A stretch of DNA of 64,000 nt from Bacteroidaceae bacterium (GTDB lineage: Bacteria > Bacteroidota > Bacteroidia > Bacteroidales > Bacteroidaceae), in contig JAKSLP010000004.1 in the NCBI GenBank assembly GCA_024401115.1, forward strand, positions 35,861 through 99,860, read 5' to 3'. The notes beneath the pieces were generated by a model. It was given only the letters and a program-made list of their open reading frames with translations, did not search any database and was not told the origin of the DNA. The first letter of the stretch is position 1, and each line of letters begins with the position of its first letter. Positions 46,939-55,947 of the stretch are shown here, piece after piece. The position numbers and the translations under genes are program-made.

Positions 46939-47805
46939 ATGAAGCGACAGGTCAGTTTTTTTAATGTGCAAGCCTTAACCTCCTGCATCAGTATGACACT
47001 GGTGCTGGTGCTTTTGGGTGCTGTAACCTTTTTCGTCCTTACCGCCCACAGCCTCAGCAAGCAGGTACGTGAGAATATCGCCATCACTTTGCTGCTGAGT
47101 GATGATGTGACCAAAAGCGAGCTGGAAAATATCCAGAAGAGTTTGAACAGCAAGCGTTATGTCAAGCAGATTGATTATATCTCCAAGGATAAGGCCTTAT
47201 TGGAAATGACATTTGACATGGGTACCGACCCTTCTGAATTCATAGGCCACAACCCTTTCTCTGCCTCATTAGAGGTGGGACTCAAAGCCGAGTTTGCCAA
47301 TCCGGACAGTATCAAGTGGATAGCCAAGGACTTACAGAAGACTCCTAAAGTGATGGATATGCTGTACCAACAGGAATGGGTGGATACCATCAACACCATG
47401 ATTGAAAAGATTAGCATCGTTCTGCTGATTCTGGCTACTTTGCTCACATTAGTAAGTTTCGCTTTGATAAACAACACTTTACGATTAAGTGTGTACAGCA
47501 AGCGATTCTCCATTCACACCATGAAACTGGTTGGTGCCAGTTGGTCATTCATCCGACGCCCATTCCTCTTGAAAAGTATGTCGCTGGGATTTATTGCCGG
47601 TTTGGCTGCCGACTGCATCCTGACTCTGGGCATTGTCGTTCTGCTGAATCAGGAACCGGACCTGATGGAGCTCATCTCACCCGAGACCTTGATTATCGTA
47701 GGCTCTGTGGTGATGATTTTCGGTCTGCTCATCACATTGATTTGTGCATTTGTATCAGTAAACCGTTTCTTGAACATGCGTGCACAGGATCTTTACACTG
47801 CATAA
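46939..47805 (+). CDS. ftsX: Cell division protein FtsX
   Basis: Membrane subunit of the FtsEX complex that controls peptidoglycan hydrolysis at the septum. One membrane helix near the N terminus (15-40) is followed by a periplasmic loop (about 45-155) and three more helices (165-190, 215-240, 255-280), the four-helix FtsX layout in 288 aa. ftsE is not adjacent, as is usual in Bacteroidetes. The operon context with DUF3098 and uppP is conserved in the phylum. Confidence 0.92.
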   Translation: MKRQVSFFNVQALTSCISMTLVLVLLGAVTFFVLTAHSLSKQVRENIAITLLLSDDVTKSELENIQKSLNSKRYVKQIDYISKDKALLEMTFDMGTDPSEFIGHNPFSASLEVGLKAEFANPDSIKWIAKDLQKTPKVMDMLYQQEWVDTINTMIEKISIVLLILATLLTLVSFALINNTLRLSVYSKRFSIHTMKLVGASWSFIRRPFLLKSMSLGFIAGLAADCILTLGIVVLLNQEPDLMELISPETLIIVGSVVMIFGLLITLICAFVSVNRFLNMRAQDLYTA

Positions 47806-47830
47806 TTAACTATCACAAAATATTTCAAGC

Positions 47831-48061
47831 ATGAAAAATAATTTTGCCTTTGACAAAATAAACTTCATCCTGCTGGCCGTAGGTATGGTCATCATACTGA
47901 TTGGCTTCTTTCTGATGAGTGGTCCCGGTTCTGACCTGGAGCACTTCGAAGCCGACATTTTCAGTGACACACGCATCAAGGTGGCCCCAGCCATCAGTTT
48001 CCTGGGTTTCATCTTTATGATTTATGCCGTATTACGTAAACCAAAGAATAAGAAGGAATGA
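47831..48061 (+). CDS. DUF3098 small membrane protein
   Basis: A 76-aa protein with two hydrophobic segments (about 10-30 and 52-68), found in Bacteroidetes between ftsX and uppP. Its function is unknown; its place suggests a cell-wall role. Its stop overlaps the uppP start (ATGA). Confidence 0.88.
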   Translation: MKNNFAFDKINFILLAVGMVIILIGFFLMSGPGSDLEHFEADIFSDTRIKVAPAISFLGFIFMIYAVLRKPKNKKE

Positions 48062-48876
48062 ACGAGATACAAGCTTTACTCCTGGGTTTGGTACAGGGAC
48101 TGACAGAGTATCTGCCTGTCAGCAGTAGCGGCCACCTTCAGATTGGCCAGATGCTTCTGGGCATTGACCCAGAGGCTGGCGGTTTGACGTTTGACATTGT
48201 GGTGCATGTAGCCACCGTGTTGTCCACTCTGGTTATTCTGTGGAAGGAAATCATCTGGATTTTCAAGGGACTGTTCAAGTTCCAGTGGAACGATGAGACC
48301 AAATATACCCTCAACATTCTGATCTCCATGATTCCTGTAGGCGTGGTTGGTCTGTGCTTTAAGGATCAGGTGGAGGCTCTTTTCCATGGTACACTGGTGG
48401 TAGGCGTATGTCTGGTTATCACTTCTTTGTTGCTGGCACTTACCCACTACTATCAGCCTAAGGAGAAAGAGAACATCTCTAAGCGGGATGCTTTCATCAT
48501 TGGTTTGGCTCAGGCCTGTGCCGTTTTACCTGGTCTTTCCCGTAGCGGTTCCACCATTGCTACCGGTCTGTTGCTGGGCAACAGCCGTAAATCCTTGGCA
48601 CAGTTTTCTTTCCTGATGGTCATTCCTCCTATTTTGGGCGAGGCTTTACTGGATGCCAAGCATATCATTGCTCCAAGTGCTGAATATCTGGCAGAGCACG
48701 GTGCCACTGTAGCCATTCCAACCCTGTCACTGATTGTAGGTTTCATTGCCGCCTTTGTATCCGGTTGCATTGCCTGCAAATGGATGATCAACTTGGTTAA
48801 GAAATGCAAGTTGATTTACTTTGCCATCTATTGCGCAGTCATCGGCTGTTTTACCATTGCTTATTCCCTGTTATGA
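48058..48876 (+). CDS. uppP: Undecaprenyl-diphosphatase
   Basis: Membrane enzyme (272 aa) that recycles undecaprenyl diphosphate to the monophosphate carrier for peptidoglycan and surface glycans. Active-site segments are [14 protein letters not shown] (about 19-32) and [18 protein letters not shown] (about 158-175). Eight or so hydrophobic segments are present. It overlaps both neighbours by 4 nt (DUF3098 and truB), so the trio is translationally coupled. Confidence 0.96.
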   Translation: MNEIQALLLGLVQGLTEYLPVSSSGHLQIGQMLLGIDPEAGGLTFDIVVHVATVLSTLVILWKEIIWIFKGLFKFQWNDETKYTLNILISMIPVGVVGLCFKDQVEALFHGTLVVGVCLVITSLLLALTHYYQPKEKENISKRDAFIIGLAQACAVLPGLSRSGSTIATGLLLGNSRKSLAQFSFLMVIPPILGEALLDAKHIIAPSAEYLAEHGATVAIPTLSLIVGFIAAFVSGCIACKWMINLVKKCKLIYFAIYCAVIGCFTIAYSLL

Positions 48877-49583
48877 ATTTTACTCAAGGAGAAATTATCT
48901 ATATTGATAAACCCCTGACTTGGACGTCCTTTGCCGTAGTGGCAAAGGTGAGGTATCTGCTGTGCAAGAAACTGGGCGTTAAGAAACTGAAGGTGGGTCA
49001 TGCCGGTACACTCGATCCATTGGCCACCGGTGTGATGATTCTGTGCACCGGCCGTGCCACCAAACGCATTGACGAACTGCAGGCACACACCAAGGAATAC
49101 ATTGCCACTCTTAAACTAGGTGCCACTACCCCATCTTTCGATTTGGAGAAAGAGATTGATGCCACCTACCCTACCGCCCACATTACCCGTGAACTGGTGG
49201 ACAGTGTGCTGGAAAAATTCCGTGGCACCATTCAGCAGATTCCACCGGTATTCTCAGCCTGCAAGGTAGAAGGTAAGCGTGCCTATCAGTTGGCGCGCAA
49301 GGGTGAAGAGGTGGAACTGAAAGCCAAGACGCTGATCATTGACGAGTTGGAAGTGCTTCGTTTCGATGCAGAGCGCATGGAACTGGAAATCCGTGTGGTT
49401 TGCAGCAAGGGCACTTACATCCGCGCTTTGGCACGCGACATCGGTACGGCCCTGGAAAGTGGAGCACACCTTATACAATTAAGACGCACGCGCGTAGGCG
49501 AGGTACGAGCAGAGGACTGCCTGACCATCGAGCAATTCCCGGAATGGTGGGAGCAGCAGGAGATTGAGTGGCCCGAGGCATAA
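48873..49583 (+). CDS. truB: tRNA pseudouridine-55 synthase
   Basis: Makes pseudouridine 55 in the T-loop of tRNAs. The catalytic Asp is in [15 protein letters not shown] (about 43-57), and the [21 protein letters not shown] region and [15 protein letters not shown] follow. I start it at ATG 48873, which overlaps the uppP stop as ATGA and gives 236 aa, rather than 69 nt upstream inside uppP. Its stop codon lies within a terminator stem. Confidence 0.95.
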   Translation: MNFTQGEIIYIDKPLTWTSFAVVAKVRYLLCKKLGVKKLKVGHAGTLDPLATGVMILCTGRATKRIDELQAHTKEYIATLKLGATTPSFDLEKEIDATYPTAHITRELVDSVLEKFRGTIQQIPPVFSACKVEGKRAYQLARKGEEVELKAKTLIIDELEVLRFDAERMELEIRVVCSKGTYIRALARDIGTALESGAHLIQLRRTRVGEVRAEDCLTIEQFPEWWEQQEIEWPEA

Positions 49584-49601
49584 CGTCCGTTATGCTTTTT
49601 T
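49578..49601 (+). terminator. Intrinsic terminator overlapping the truB stop
   Basis: A compact stem GCATAAC / GTTATGC with loop GTCC is followed by TTTTTT. The left arm holds the truB TAA. Confidence 0.85.
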
Positions 49602-49614
49602 AACACCATTGTAC

Positions 49615-49646
49615 TTGACACCCCCCTCTGCAAAATCGTATCTTTG
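49615..49646 (+). promoter_or_regulatory. Promoter for queA-folK
   Basis: TTG at 49615-49617 and TATCTTTG at 49639-49646 with 21-nt spacing. It makes queA independent of the ftsX-truB operon. Confidence 0.68.
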
Positions 49647-49674
49647 CAGCCGATTTTAAAATTCATTGAAAATC

Positions 49675-50760
49675 ATGAAGCTTTCACAATTCAAATTCAA
49701 ACTTCCAACAGAGAGCATCGCGCTATATCCATCCGATTACGATCCTGAGACAGGCATCTACCATCGCGATGAATGCAAATTGATGGTGCTGCACAAGAAG
49801 AGCGGCGAGATTGAGCACCGCAAATTCAAGAACATGCTGGAATATTTCGACGAGCACGATGTGTTTGTCTTTAACGATACCAAGGTATTCCCAGCCCGTC
49901 TTTGGGGTAACAAGGAAAAGACTGGAGCACGCATCGAGGTGTTCCTGCTCCGTGAGTTGAACGAGGACCTGCGCCTTTGGGATGTATTGGTTGATCCTGC
50001 ACGTAAAATCCGTATCGGTAATAAGTTATATTTTGGAGAGGACGACTCTATGGTGGCTGAGGTCATTGACAACACCACCTCACGTGGCCGTACCTTACGT
50101 TTCCTGTACGATGGTCCGCACGACGAGTTCAAAGAGGCACTTTACAGCTTAGGCGAGGCTCCACTGCCTGCTACCATCACCAGCATGAGAGCATCAGAGC
50201 CTGAAGATAACGAGCGTTTCCAGACCATCTTTGCCACTCAGGAAGGTGCCGTAACTGCCCCAACAGCAGGCATGCATTTCAGCCGTGAGATGATGAAGCG
50301 CATGGAAATCATGGGCATTGACCCTGCATTCATCACCCTCCATGCCGGTTTGGGTAATTTCCGCGAGATTGATGTGGAGGACCTGACCAAGCATAAGACC
50401 GACTCTGAACAGATGAGCGTAAGCGGTAATGTATGCCAGATGGTTAATAAGGCCAAGGCTGAGGGTCGCAAGATTTGTGCCATCGGAACCACCACCATGC
50501 GTGCGCTGGAAACCGCTGTAAGCACCGATGGAAACCTGAAGGAATACGACGGTTGGACCAACCGTTTTATCTTCCCTCCTTATGAGTTTGGCGTAGCCAA
50601 CTGTATGGTAGCCAATTTCCAGTTGCCACTGTCCACCCTGCTGATGCTGACTGCAGCATTCGGCGGATACGAGCAGACCATGGCAGCTTATAACCTGGCT
50701 GTTAAGGAAGGTTACAAGTTCGGCAGCTTTGGCGATGCATTGTTGATTTTGCCAGATTAA
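49675..50760 (+). CDS. queA: S-adenosylmethionine:tRNA ribosyltransferase-isomerase
   Basis: Adds the epoxycyclopentyl group from SAM to preQ1 in tRNA during queuosine synthesis. ATG 49675 gives 361 aa starting [11 protein letters not shown]. Characteristic segments are [30 protein letters not shown] [12 protein letters not shown], and [22 protein letters not shown]. folK starts on the last base of its stop codon. Confidence 0.96.
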   Translation: MKLSQFKFKLPTESIALYPSDYDPETGIYHRDECKLMVLHKKSGEIEHRKFKNMLEYFDEHDVFVFNDTKVFPARLWGNKEKTGARIEVFLLRELNEDLRLWDVLVDPARKIRIGNKLYFGEDDSMVAEVIDNTTSRGRTLRFLYDGPHDEFKEALYSLGEAPLPATITSMRASEPEDNERFQTIFATQEGAVTAPTAGMHFSREMMKRMEIMGIDPAFITLHAGLGNFREIDVEDLTKHKTDSEQMSVSGNVCQMVNKAKAEGRKICAIGTTTMRALETAVSTDGNLKEYDGWTNRFIFPPYEFGVANCMVANFQLPLSTLLMLTAAFGGYEQTMAAYNLAVKEGYKFGSFGDALLILPD

Positions 50761-51227
50761 TGAATACCGTATATTTGGGTTTGGGCAGCAATCTGGGCGA
50801 CCGTGAAGCCCTGTTGCTGGAATCCATACAAGAAATAAAGAAGCAGATTGGGACCGTAAGTCTCCAATCTGCTTTTTATGTTACTGAACCTTGGGGATTC
50901 CAATCCGAGCATCCTTTCCTGAATGCCGTTGTATGTTGTGAGACCAGCCTAACACCCCTACAGGTTCTGGACTGCACCCAGCATATCGAAAAGCAGTTGG
51001 GCCGTACTCACAAATCGGTAAACCGTCAGTATTCCGACCGGCCAATCGACATCGACCTGCTCCTTTTTAACAACCTTATCCTCAACACCCCGCGCCTCAC
51101 TCTGCCTCATCCACTGATGCACCAGCGCCGGTTTGTATTGGAACCATTGGCCGAGATTGCCTCTCAACTGGTTCACCCTGTCCTCAAGCAAACGATTGCC
51201 GAATTACTTCAGCAACAGGCTCACTAA
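50760..51227 (+). CDS. folK: 2-amino-4-hydroxy-6-hydroxymethyldihydropteridine diphosphokinase
   Basis: Folate-pathway pyrophosphokinase (155 aa). It begins YLGLGSNLGDRE, has FLNAVVCCETSLTP, and carries the ATP/metal motif DRPIDIDLLLF (about 94-104) and LPHPLMHQRRFVLEPL. It is coupled to queA through TAATG. Its 3' end overlaps the 3' end of the convergent sirtuin gene by 24 nt. Confidence 0.95.
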   Translation: MNTVYLGLGSNLGDREALLLESIQEIKKQIGTVSLQSAFYVTEPWGFQSEHPFLNAVVCCETSLTPLQVLDCTQHIEKQLGRTHKSVNRQYSDRPIDIDLLLFNNLILNTPRLTLPHPLMHQRRFVLEPLAEIASQLVHPVLKQTIAELLQQQAH

Positions 51228-51902
51228 CTCCTCCATACCTTCCGATGCCTTTTTTTGGATAAAGGTGATGGAACGGTTGGTATGTACCTCCACCGGTTTA
51301 GGATCGATGACATAGATTGGAGTGGTAGGACGGGCATAATGTACCAAGCCTGCTGCCGGATACACATTTAAAGAAGAACCCACAACCACCAGGATGTCAG
51401 CCTCCTCCACTTCTTCCACAGCCACCTCAATCATCGGTACTGATTCACCAAACCACACGATAAACGGGCGCAGCTGCGATCCGTCCTTGGCCTTATCGCC
51501 CAAATGAATATCCATATTATCAGGTCCCAATTCCACAATGCAGCGAGGGTCGTTAGGGTCACGCTCAGAAGTAGCCTTCATCAGTTCTCCGTGCAGATGC
51601 ACAATCTTGGAACTGCCAGCCTGCTCGTGCAGGTTGTCCACATTCTGGGTAACCACGGTCACATCAAAATTCTTTTCCAGCTCAGCCACAAGCAGATGAG
51701 CTTTATTTGGTTTTGTATTAACCGACTCATGGCGACGTACATTGTAAAACTCCAGCACCAATTCGCGGTTGCGCCAATAACCCTCAATACTGGCCACATC
51801 CTGCACATTATATTTATCCCACAAACCTCCCGAATCACGGAAAGTAGAAATACCGCTCTCGGCAGAAATGCCTGCTCCAGTTAAAAAGACGATTTTTTTC
51901 AT
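51204..51902 (-). CDS. Sirtuin-type NAD-dependent protein deacylase without zinc cysteines
   Basis: Removes acyl groups from protein lysines with NAD, releasing nicotinamide. TGAGISAESGISTFRD (8-23) is the NAD site, TQNVDNLHEQAG and the catalytic His104 in VHLHGE follow, and SSLNVYPAAGL is near the C terminus. Tyr53 and Arg56 (FYNVR) form the class III pair linked to desuccinylase/demalonylase activity. Only one cysteine (Cys121) is present, so the usual four-Cys zinc site is absent. It is monocistronic and has a minus-strand TATTTTTG element at 51933-51940. Confidence 0.92.
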   Translation of the reverse strand: MKKIVFLTGAGISAESGISTFRDSGGLWDKYNVQDVASIEGYWRNRELVLEFYNVRRHESVNTKPNKAHLLVAELEKNFDVTVVTQNVDNLHEQAGSSKIVHLHGELMKATSERDPNDPRCIVELGPDNMDIHLGDKAKDGSQLRPFIVWFGESVPMIEVAVEEVEEADILVVVGSSLNVYPAAGLVHYARPTTPIYVIDPKPVEVHTNRSITFIQKKASEGMEELVSLLLK

Positions 51903-51932
51903 GGTTTTATGAATATTACGTGTTTAATTTCA

Positions 51933-51940
51933 CAAAAATA
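51933..51940 (-). promoter_or_regulatory. Promoter -7 element for the sirtuin gene
   Basis: Minus-strand TATTTTTG, 30 nt before the ATG at 51902. Confidence 0.5.
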
Positions 51941-51984
51941 GTAAAAAAAACGGTTGTACTATACAGAGTTAGCCATAAAAGATG

Positions 51985-51992
51985 TAATTTTG
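51985..51992 (+). promoter_or_regulatory. Promoter -7 element for the FKBP pair
   Basis: TAATTTTG followed by C, 29 nt before the ATG at 52022. Confidence 0.58.
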
Positions 51993-52021
51993 CGCGAAAT
52001 TTAAAAATAGTACGATAAAAG

Positions 52022-52606
52022 ATGGACAAATTCAGTTATGCATTAGGTCTTGGAATTGGCCAGAACCTGCTGAGTATGGGTCTTTCAGAGTTGAACACAG
52101 AAGACTTTGTACAGGCTATCAATGACGTGATTAAAGGCAACGATTTAGTAATCAGCCATAAGGAAGCACAGGCTATTGTTACCGATTATTTCAATGTATT
52201 GGAGGAGCGTGCAAACGATGCTTCTATCGCTGAGGGCGAGGAGTTCCTGAAGATCAACGGCCAGAAGGCAGGTGTGGTTACCACCGCATCCGGTTTGCAG
52301 TATCAGGTACTGAAAAGAGGCGAGGGCAAGAAGCCAAGCGCAACCGACAGAGTACGCTGCCACTATCGCGGCTCGCTGATCAACGGTAAGGTATTCGACA
52401 GTTCCTACGACCGCAATGAACCAGCAGATTTCCCATTGAATCAGGTTATCGCAGGATGGACCGAGGCTCTTCAGCTCATGGCAGAGGGATCTCAGTACCG
52501 TCTGTTTATCCCATATCACTTGGGTTATGGCGAGCGTGGTGCAGGTGCCATGATCCCACCATATTCAACCCTGATTTTCGATGTTGAATTAATCAAGGTT
52601 CTGTAA
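52022..52606 (+). CDS. FKBP-type peptidyl-prolyl isomerase, no signal peptide
   Basis: Proline isomerase/chaperone of 194 aa. The helical dimerization region (about 1-85) resembles FkpA/FKBP22 N termini, and the FKBP domain (about 90-194) contains VFDSSYDRNEPADFPLNQVI and RLFIPYHLGYGERGAGAMIPP. It has no signal peptide, so it is predicted to be cytoplasmic. A paralogous lipoprotein form follows after 35 nt. Confidence 0.93.
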   Translation: MDKFSYALGLGIGQNLLSMGLSELNTEDFVQAINDVIKGNDLVISHKEAQAIVTDYFNVLEERANDASIAEGEEFLKINGQKAGVVTTASGLQYQVLKRGEGKKPSATDRVRCHYRGSLINGKVFDSSYDRNEPADFPLNQVIAGWTEALQLMAEGSQYRLFIPYHLGYGERGAGAMIPPYSTLIFDVELIKVL

Positions 52607-52641
52607 TTATCAATCGATTTACAATTAATTTGAAGAATAAA

Positions 52642-53514
52642 ATGAAAAAATTTAGTGTAGTTTTAGCAGTAGCTGCTGCAGCTTGCGGTTTCGTGTCTTG
52701 TACAGCACAGAGCCCAAAGGCAAATTTGAAGACTGAGCTTGATACCCTGGCATATTCAATCGGTATGTCTAACACCCAGGGTTTGAAGGATTATATGGTA
52801 CAGCGTCTGGATGTTGATACCGCATACATTGATGAGTTCCTGAAGGGCGTTATCGAGGGTGCTAACTCTGCTGATAACAAGAAGCAGAACGCATACTATG
52901 CAGGTATCCAGATTGGCCAGCAGGTTGGCGGTCAGATGTTCCCTTCACTGAACCAGCAGATCTTTGGTGCTGACTCTACCCAGACCATCAGCAAGGACAA
53001 CTTCCTGGCTGGCTTCGTTGCTGGTGTATTGGAGGACAGCAAGATCATGAACCTGGAGGTTGCCAACAACATTGCTCAGGAGAAGATGACCAAGATTCAG
53101 GAGAAGATGATGGAGGAGAAGTATGGTGCAAACCGTAAGGCCGGTGAGGATTTCCTGGCACAGAACGCTAAGAAGGAAGGTATCCAGGTATTGGACGGCG
53201 GTGTTCAGTACGAGGTACTGACCGAGGGCAAGGGTGCTATCCCAACCGAGACCTCTCGCGTGAAGGTTCACTATAAGGGTACTCTGCTGGATGGTACTGT
53301 ATTCGACAGCTCTTACGACCGCAACGAGCCAAGCACATTCCGTGCTGACCAGGTTATCAAGGGTTGGACCATCGCTTTGACCCACATGCCTGTAGGTTCA
53401 AAGTGGAAGGTATACATTCCACAGGATCAGGCTTACGGTTCTCGCGAGGCAGGCCAGATTCAGCCATACTCTATGCTGACTTTCGAAATTGAGTTAATTT
53501 CAATCGAGGAATAA
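52642..53514 (+). CDS. FKBP-type peptidyl-prolyl isomerase lipoprotein
   Basis: Envelope proline isomerase (290 aa from ATG 52642) with a lipoprotein signal ending GFVSC (Cys20). An extended helical FkpA-like N-terminal domain (about 35-185) precedes the FKBP domain, which carries GTVFDSSYDRNEPSTFRADQ and WKVYIPQDQAYGSREAG. It probably assists outer-membrane or periplasmic protein folding. With the preceding gene it forms a cytoplasm/envelope paralog pair ending at a strong terminator. Confidence 0.93.
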   Translation: MKKFSVVLAVAAAACGFVSCTAQSPKANLKTELDTLAYSIGMSNTQGLKDYMVQRLDVDTAYIDEFLKGVIEGANSADNKKQNAYYAGIQIGQQVGGQMFPSLNQQIFGADSTQTISKDNFLAGFVAGVLEDSKIMNLEVANNIAQEKMTKIQEKMMEEKYGANRKAGEDFLAQNAKKEGIQVLDGGVQYEVLTEGKGAIPTETSRVKVHYKGTLLDGTVFDSSYDRNEPSTFRADQVIKGWTIALTHMPVGSKWKVYIPQDQAYGSREAGQIQPYSMLTFEIELISIEE

Positions 53515-53536
53515 GAGAATAGTTAAAAATCTATAG

Positions 53537-53575
53537 AAAAGGCATCGAGTTATTAAATTCGATGCCTTTTTTTTA
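53537..53575 (+). terminator. Intrinsic terminator after the FKBP pair
   Basis: A 12-bp stem AAAAGGCATCGA / TCGATGCCTTTT with a 10-nt loop, followed by TTTT. Confidence 0.88.
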
Positions 53576-53615
53576 CTTTTTTCTATCAAAACAAGGAAAA
53601 ACTAAAAAAATATTG

Positions 53616-53623
53616 TATTTTTG
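53616..53623 (+). promoter_or_regulatory. Promoter -7 element for the Lrp operon
   Basis: TATTTTTG followed by C, 38 nt before the ATG at 53662. It rules out the TTG start at 53632, which would fall at the transcript end. Confidence 0.6.
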
Positions 53624-53661
53624 CTTACTTTTTGTCTAATTTAAGCATAGAAACCAACAAT

Positions 53662-54174
53662 ATGGAAAAAATTGATACCCTGGATAAGAAAATCCTCAGC
53701 ATTATCTCACGTAATGCCCGCATTCCGTTTAAGGACGTAGCAGCCCGTTGTGGCGTGTCACGTGCAGCCATCCACCAGCGTGTTCAGCGCATGGTCGACA
53801 TGGGTGTAATCGTTGGCTCCGGTTATGATGTTAACCCTAAGAGCCTTGGCTTCCGCACCTGCACCTATGTGGGAATTAAGCTGGAAAAAGGTTCCATGTA
53901 TAAGAATGCCGTTGAGGAAATCAAGAAGATTCCAGAGATCGTGGAGTGCCATTTCACCACCGGCCCTTACACCATGCTGACCAAGTTGTACTCTAAGGAC
54001 AACGAGCATCTGATGGAGCTGCTGAACGACCGTATCCAGCAGATTTCGGGTGTGACAGCTACCGAGACCCTGATTTCACTGGATCAGAGCATCAAGCGCG
54101 AGATTCCTATCGGCACGACAGAAAGCGAGGAGGCTGACCTGGATGCTGTAACCCTTGACGACGTAGAGGAATGA
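53662..54174 (+). CDS. Lrp/AsnC-family transcriptional regulator
   Basis: Feast/famine-type DNA-binding regulator (170 aa). The winged helix-turn-helix is at about 3-55 (RNARIPFKDVAARCGVSRAA), followed by the RAM ligand-binding domain (TYVGIKLEKG, HFTTGPYTMLTKLYS). An acidic tail of about 15 residues closes it. It leads an operon, with DUF4491 overlapping by 4 nt, then the glutaminyl-cyclase-like lipoprotein, sufE and DUF3810. Its targets are unknown. Confidence 0.93.
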   Translation: MEKIDTLDKKILSIISRNARIPFKDVAARCGVSRAAIHQRVQRMVDMGVIVGSGYDVNPKSLGFRTCTYVGIKLEKGSMYKNAVEEIKKIPEIVECHFTTGPYTMLTKLYSKDNEHLMELLNDRIQQISGVTATETLISLDQSIKREIPIGTTESEEADLDAVTLDDVEE

Positions 54175-54473
54175 CGGGACTGAACTGGGAAGGCCTGGTT
54201 ATCGGTATGGGAACCTTCCTGATTATCGGACTGTTTCACCCCATTGTCATCAAGGCTGAATACCATTGGGGCAAACAGTGCTGGCCCATCTTTCTGGTTT
54301 TGGGATGCGTGACAGGCATTGCAGCTTTATTTGTCAGCAATACGTTGCTGGCATCCTTTTTGGGTGTCTTTGCCTTTTCCTCTTTCTGGAGCATCCTAGA
54401 GATGTTCGAGCAGGAAGAGCGTGTGCGAAAAGGATGGTTCCCAAAGAACCCCAATCGCAAATACAATTTCTAA
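54171..54473 (+). CDS. DUF4491 small membrane protein
   Basis: A 100-aa protein with about three membrane segments (8-24, 38-56, 60-78) and the family ending WSILEMFEQEERVRKGWFPKNP. It is restricted to Bacteroidetes and a few anaerobes, and its function is unknown. It overlaps the Lrp gene by 4 nt (ATGA) and precedes the M28 gene by 14 nt. Confidence 0.85.
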   Translation: MTGLNWEGLVIGMGTFLIIGLFHPIVIKAEYHWGKQCWPIFLVLGCVTGIAALFVSNTLLASFLGVFAFSSFWSILEMFEQEERVRKGWFPKNPNRKYNF

Positions 54474-54487
54474 ACGAGTGCGTAACA

Positions 54488-55489
54488 ATGAAGAAACATT
54501 TTCTATATATCGTTCCTGCCCTGCTGTTTGCCTTAATCTCTTGCGGTAACAGCAGCAACACCGCTACTGTGGCTCCATTGGACGAGGTGACCGCCACCAT
54601 CAAGGCTCCCGATTTCAATGGCGACAGCGCCTATGCCTATGTCAAGGCTCAGTGCGATTTCGGTCCCCGTGTCCCAAACGGAACAGCTCACGACAAGTGT
54701 GGCGACTGGCTGGTGCAGAAGTTCACCGAACTGGGGGCAACTGTCACCGAGCAGAAAGATAATGTGAAGGCATGGGACGGTGCCTCGCTCAAGATGCGTA
54801 ACATCATTGCCAGTTATAAGCCGGAGAGCGGTAAGCGCGTGATGATCTGCGCCCACTGGGACAGCCGCCCTTGGGCAGATAACGACCCGGATCCAAAGAA
54901 TCACCACACTCCTATCGACGGTGCCGATGACGGTGCCAGCGGTGTGGGCATCATGGTAGAGCTGGCCCGCCAGTTCCAGAAGCAAATGCCGGAGATTGGC
55001 GTGGACCTGATTTGCTTCGACATGGAAGATTACGGTACCCCCGACTGGTACGAGGGTGAGCACGATGACAAGTCATGGTGCCTGGGTTCGCAGTACTGGT
55101 CACACACCCCACACACAGCAGGCTATAACGCACGCTATGGCGTATTGCTGGACATGGTGGGCAACCGCAACTCATCGTTCTATCAGGAGTATTTCTCTAC
55201 CCGTTATGCCAAGAGCATAGTAAAGAAGATATGGAACAAGGCCGGTGACATGGGCATGGGCGGACGCTTCCCTAAGAAGGACGGTGGTGCCATTACCGAT
55301 GACCATATTCCTGTGAATGAGATTGCCAAGATACCTTGCATCGATATCATCCCCATGTATCCCGACTGCAAGGAGAGCAGCTTCGGCCCTACTTGGCACA
55401 CTTTGAGCGATAATATAAGTAACATCGACCCTGCCACCCTTCAGATGGTGGGACAGGTGCTGATGGAAGTCATATACAACGAGCATTGA
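54488..55489 (+). CDS. M28-family lipoprotein, glutaminyl-peptide cyclotransferase-like
   Basis: From ATG 54488 the 333-aa product has a lipobox at Cys19 (LISCGN). The M28 core shows CAHWDSRP (His123), GADDGASG (Asp147/148), CFDMEDYG (Glu180, Asp181), LLDMVG (Asp222) and TDDHIPV (His273). This layout, a single-zinc-like site with PW and WCLGSQYW segments, is that of mammalian-like glutaminyl cyclases described in Porphyromonas gingivalis and Prevotella intermedia. These form pyroglutamate on exported proteins whose first residue is Gln after signal removal. An aminopeptidase role remains the alternative. Confidence 0.83.
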   Translation: MKKHFLYIVPALLFALISCGNSSNTATVAPLDEVTATIKAPDFNGDSAYAYVKAQCDFGPRVPNGTAHDKCGDWLVQKFTELGATVTEQKDNVKAWDGASLKMRNIIASYKPESGKRVMICAHWDSRPWADNDPDPKNHHTPIDGADDGASGVGIMVELARQFQKQMPEIGVDLICFDMEDYGTPDWYEGEHDDKSWCLGSQYWSHTPHTAGYNARYGVLLDMVGNRNSSFYQEYFSTRYAKSIVKKIWNKAGDMGMGGRFPKKDGGAITDDHIPVNEIAKIPCIDIIPMYPDCKESSFGPTWHTLSDNISNIDPATLQMVGQVLMEVIYNEH

Positions 55490-55498
55490 TAAAAAGGT

Positions 55499-55924
55499 AT
55501 GAAGACAATCAATGAACTTCAGGATGAGGTAATCGAGGAGTTTTCTGACTTCGACGATTGGATGGATAAATACCAGTTGCTGATTGACTTGGGCAACGAG
55601 CAGCAGCCACTGGACGAGAAATACAAGAACGAACAGAACCTGATTGACGGTTGCCAGAGCCGCGTTTGGCTGCAGTGCGACATTCAGGACGGACGCCTGC
55701 AGTTCCAGGCCGAGAGCGATGCCCTGATTGTGAAAGGTATCGTCACCCTGCTCATCAAGGTACTGACCGGTCACACCCCTGACGAGATTCTGAATGCTGA
55801 CCTGTATTTTATTGAGCAGATTGGCCTGAAGGAACACCTCTCGCCAACCCGCAGCAACGGTCTGCTGGCCATGATCAAGCAGATGCGCATGTACGCATTG
55901 GCTTTCAAGGCTAAGGGTTATTAA
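55499..55924 (+). CDS. sufE: SufE-family cysteine desulfurase partner
   Basis: Accepts sulfur from SufS and passes it on for iron-sulfur cluster assembly. The catalytic Cys is in LIDGCQSRVWL (about 43-53). Length is 141 aa. The sufBCDS genes are not nearby. It begins 9 nt after the cyclase-like gene and precedes DUF3810 by 23 nt, so it is in the Lrp-led operon. Confidence 0.93.
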   Translation: MKTINELQDEVIEEFSDFDDWMDKYQLLIDLGNEQQPLDEKYKNEQNLIDGCQSRVWLQCDIQDGRLQFQAESDALIVKGIVTLLIKVLTGHTPDEILNADLYFIEQIGLKEHLSPTRSNGLLAMIKQMRMYALAFKAKGY

Positions 55925-55947
55925 CCTTCTTAAAACAGGCTGAACAC

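Noticed and set aside
49647..49674. preQ1 riboswitch in the queA leader
   Set aside because: The leader is only about 20-25 nt, AT-rich, and lacks the preQ1 stem and A-rich tail pattern.
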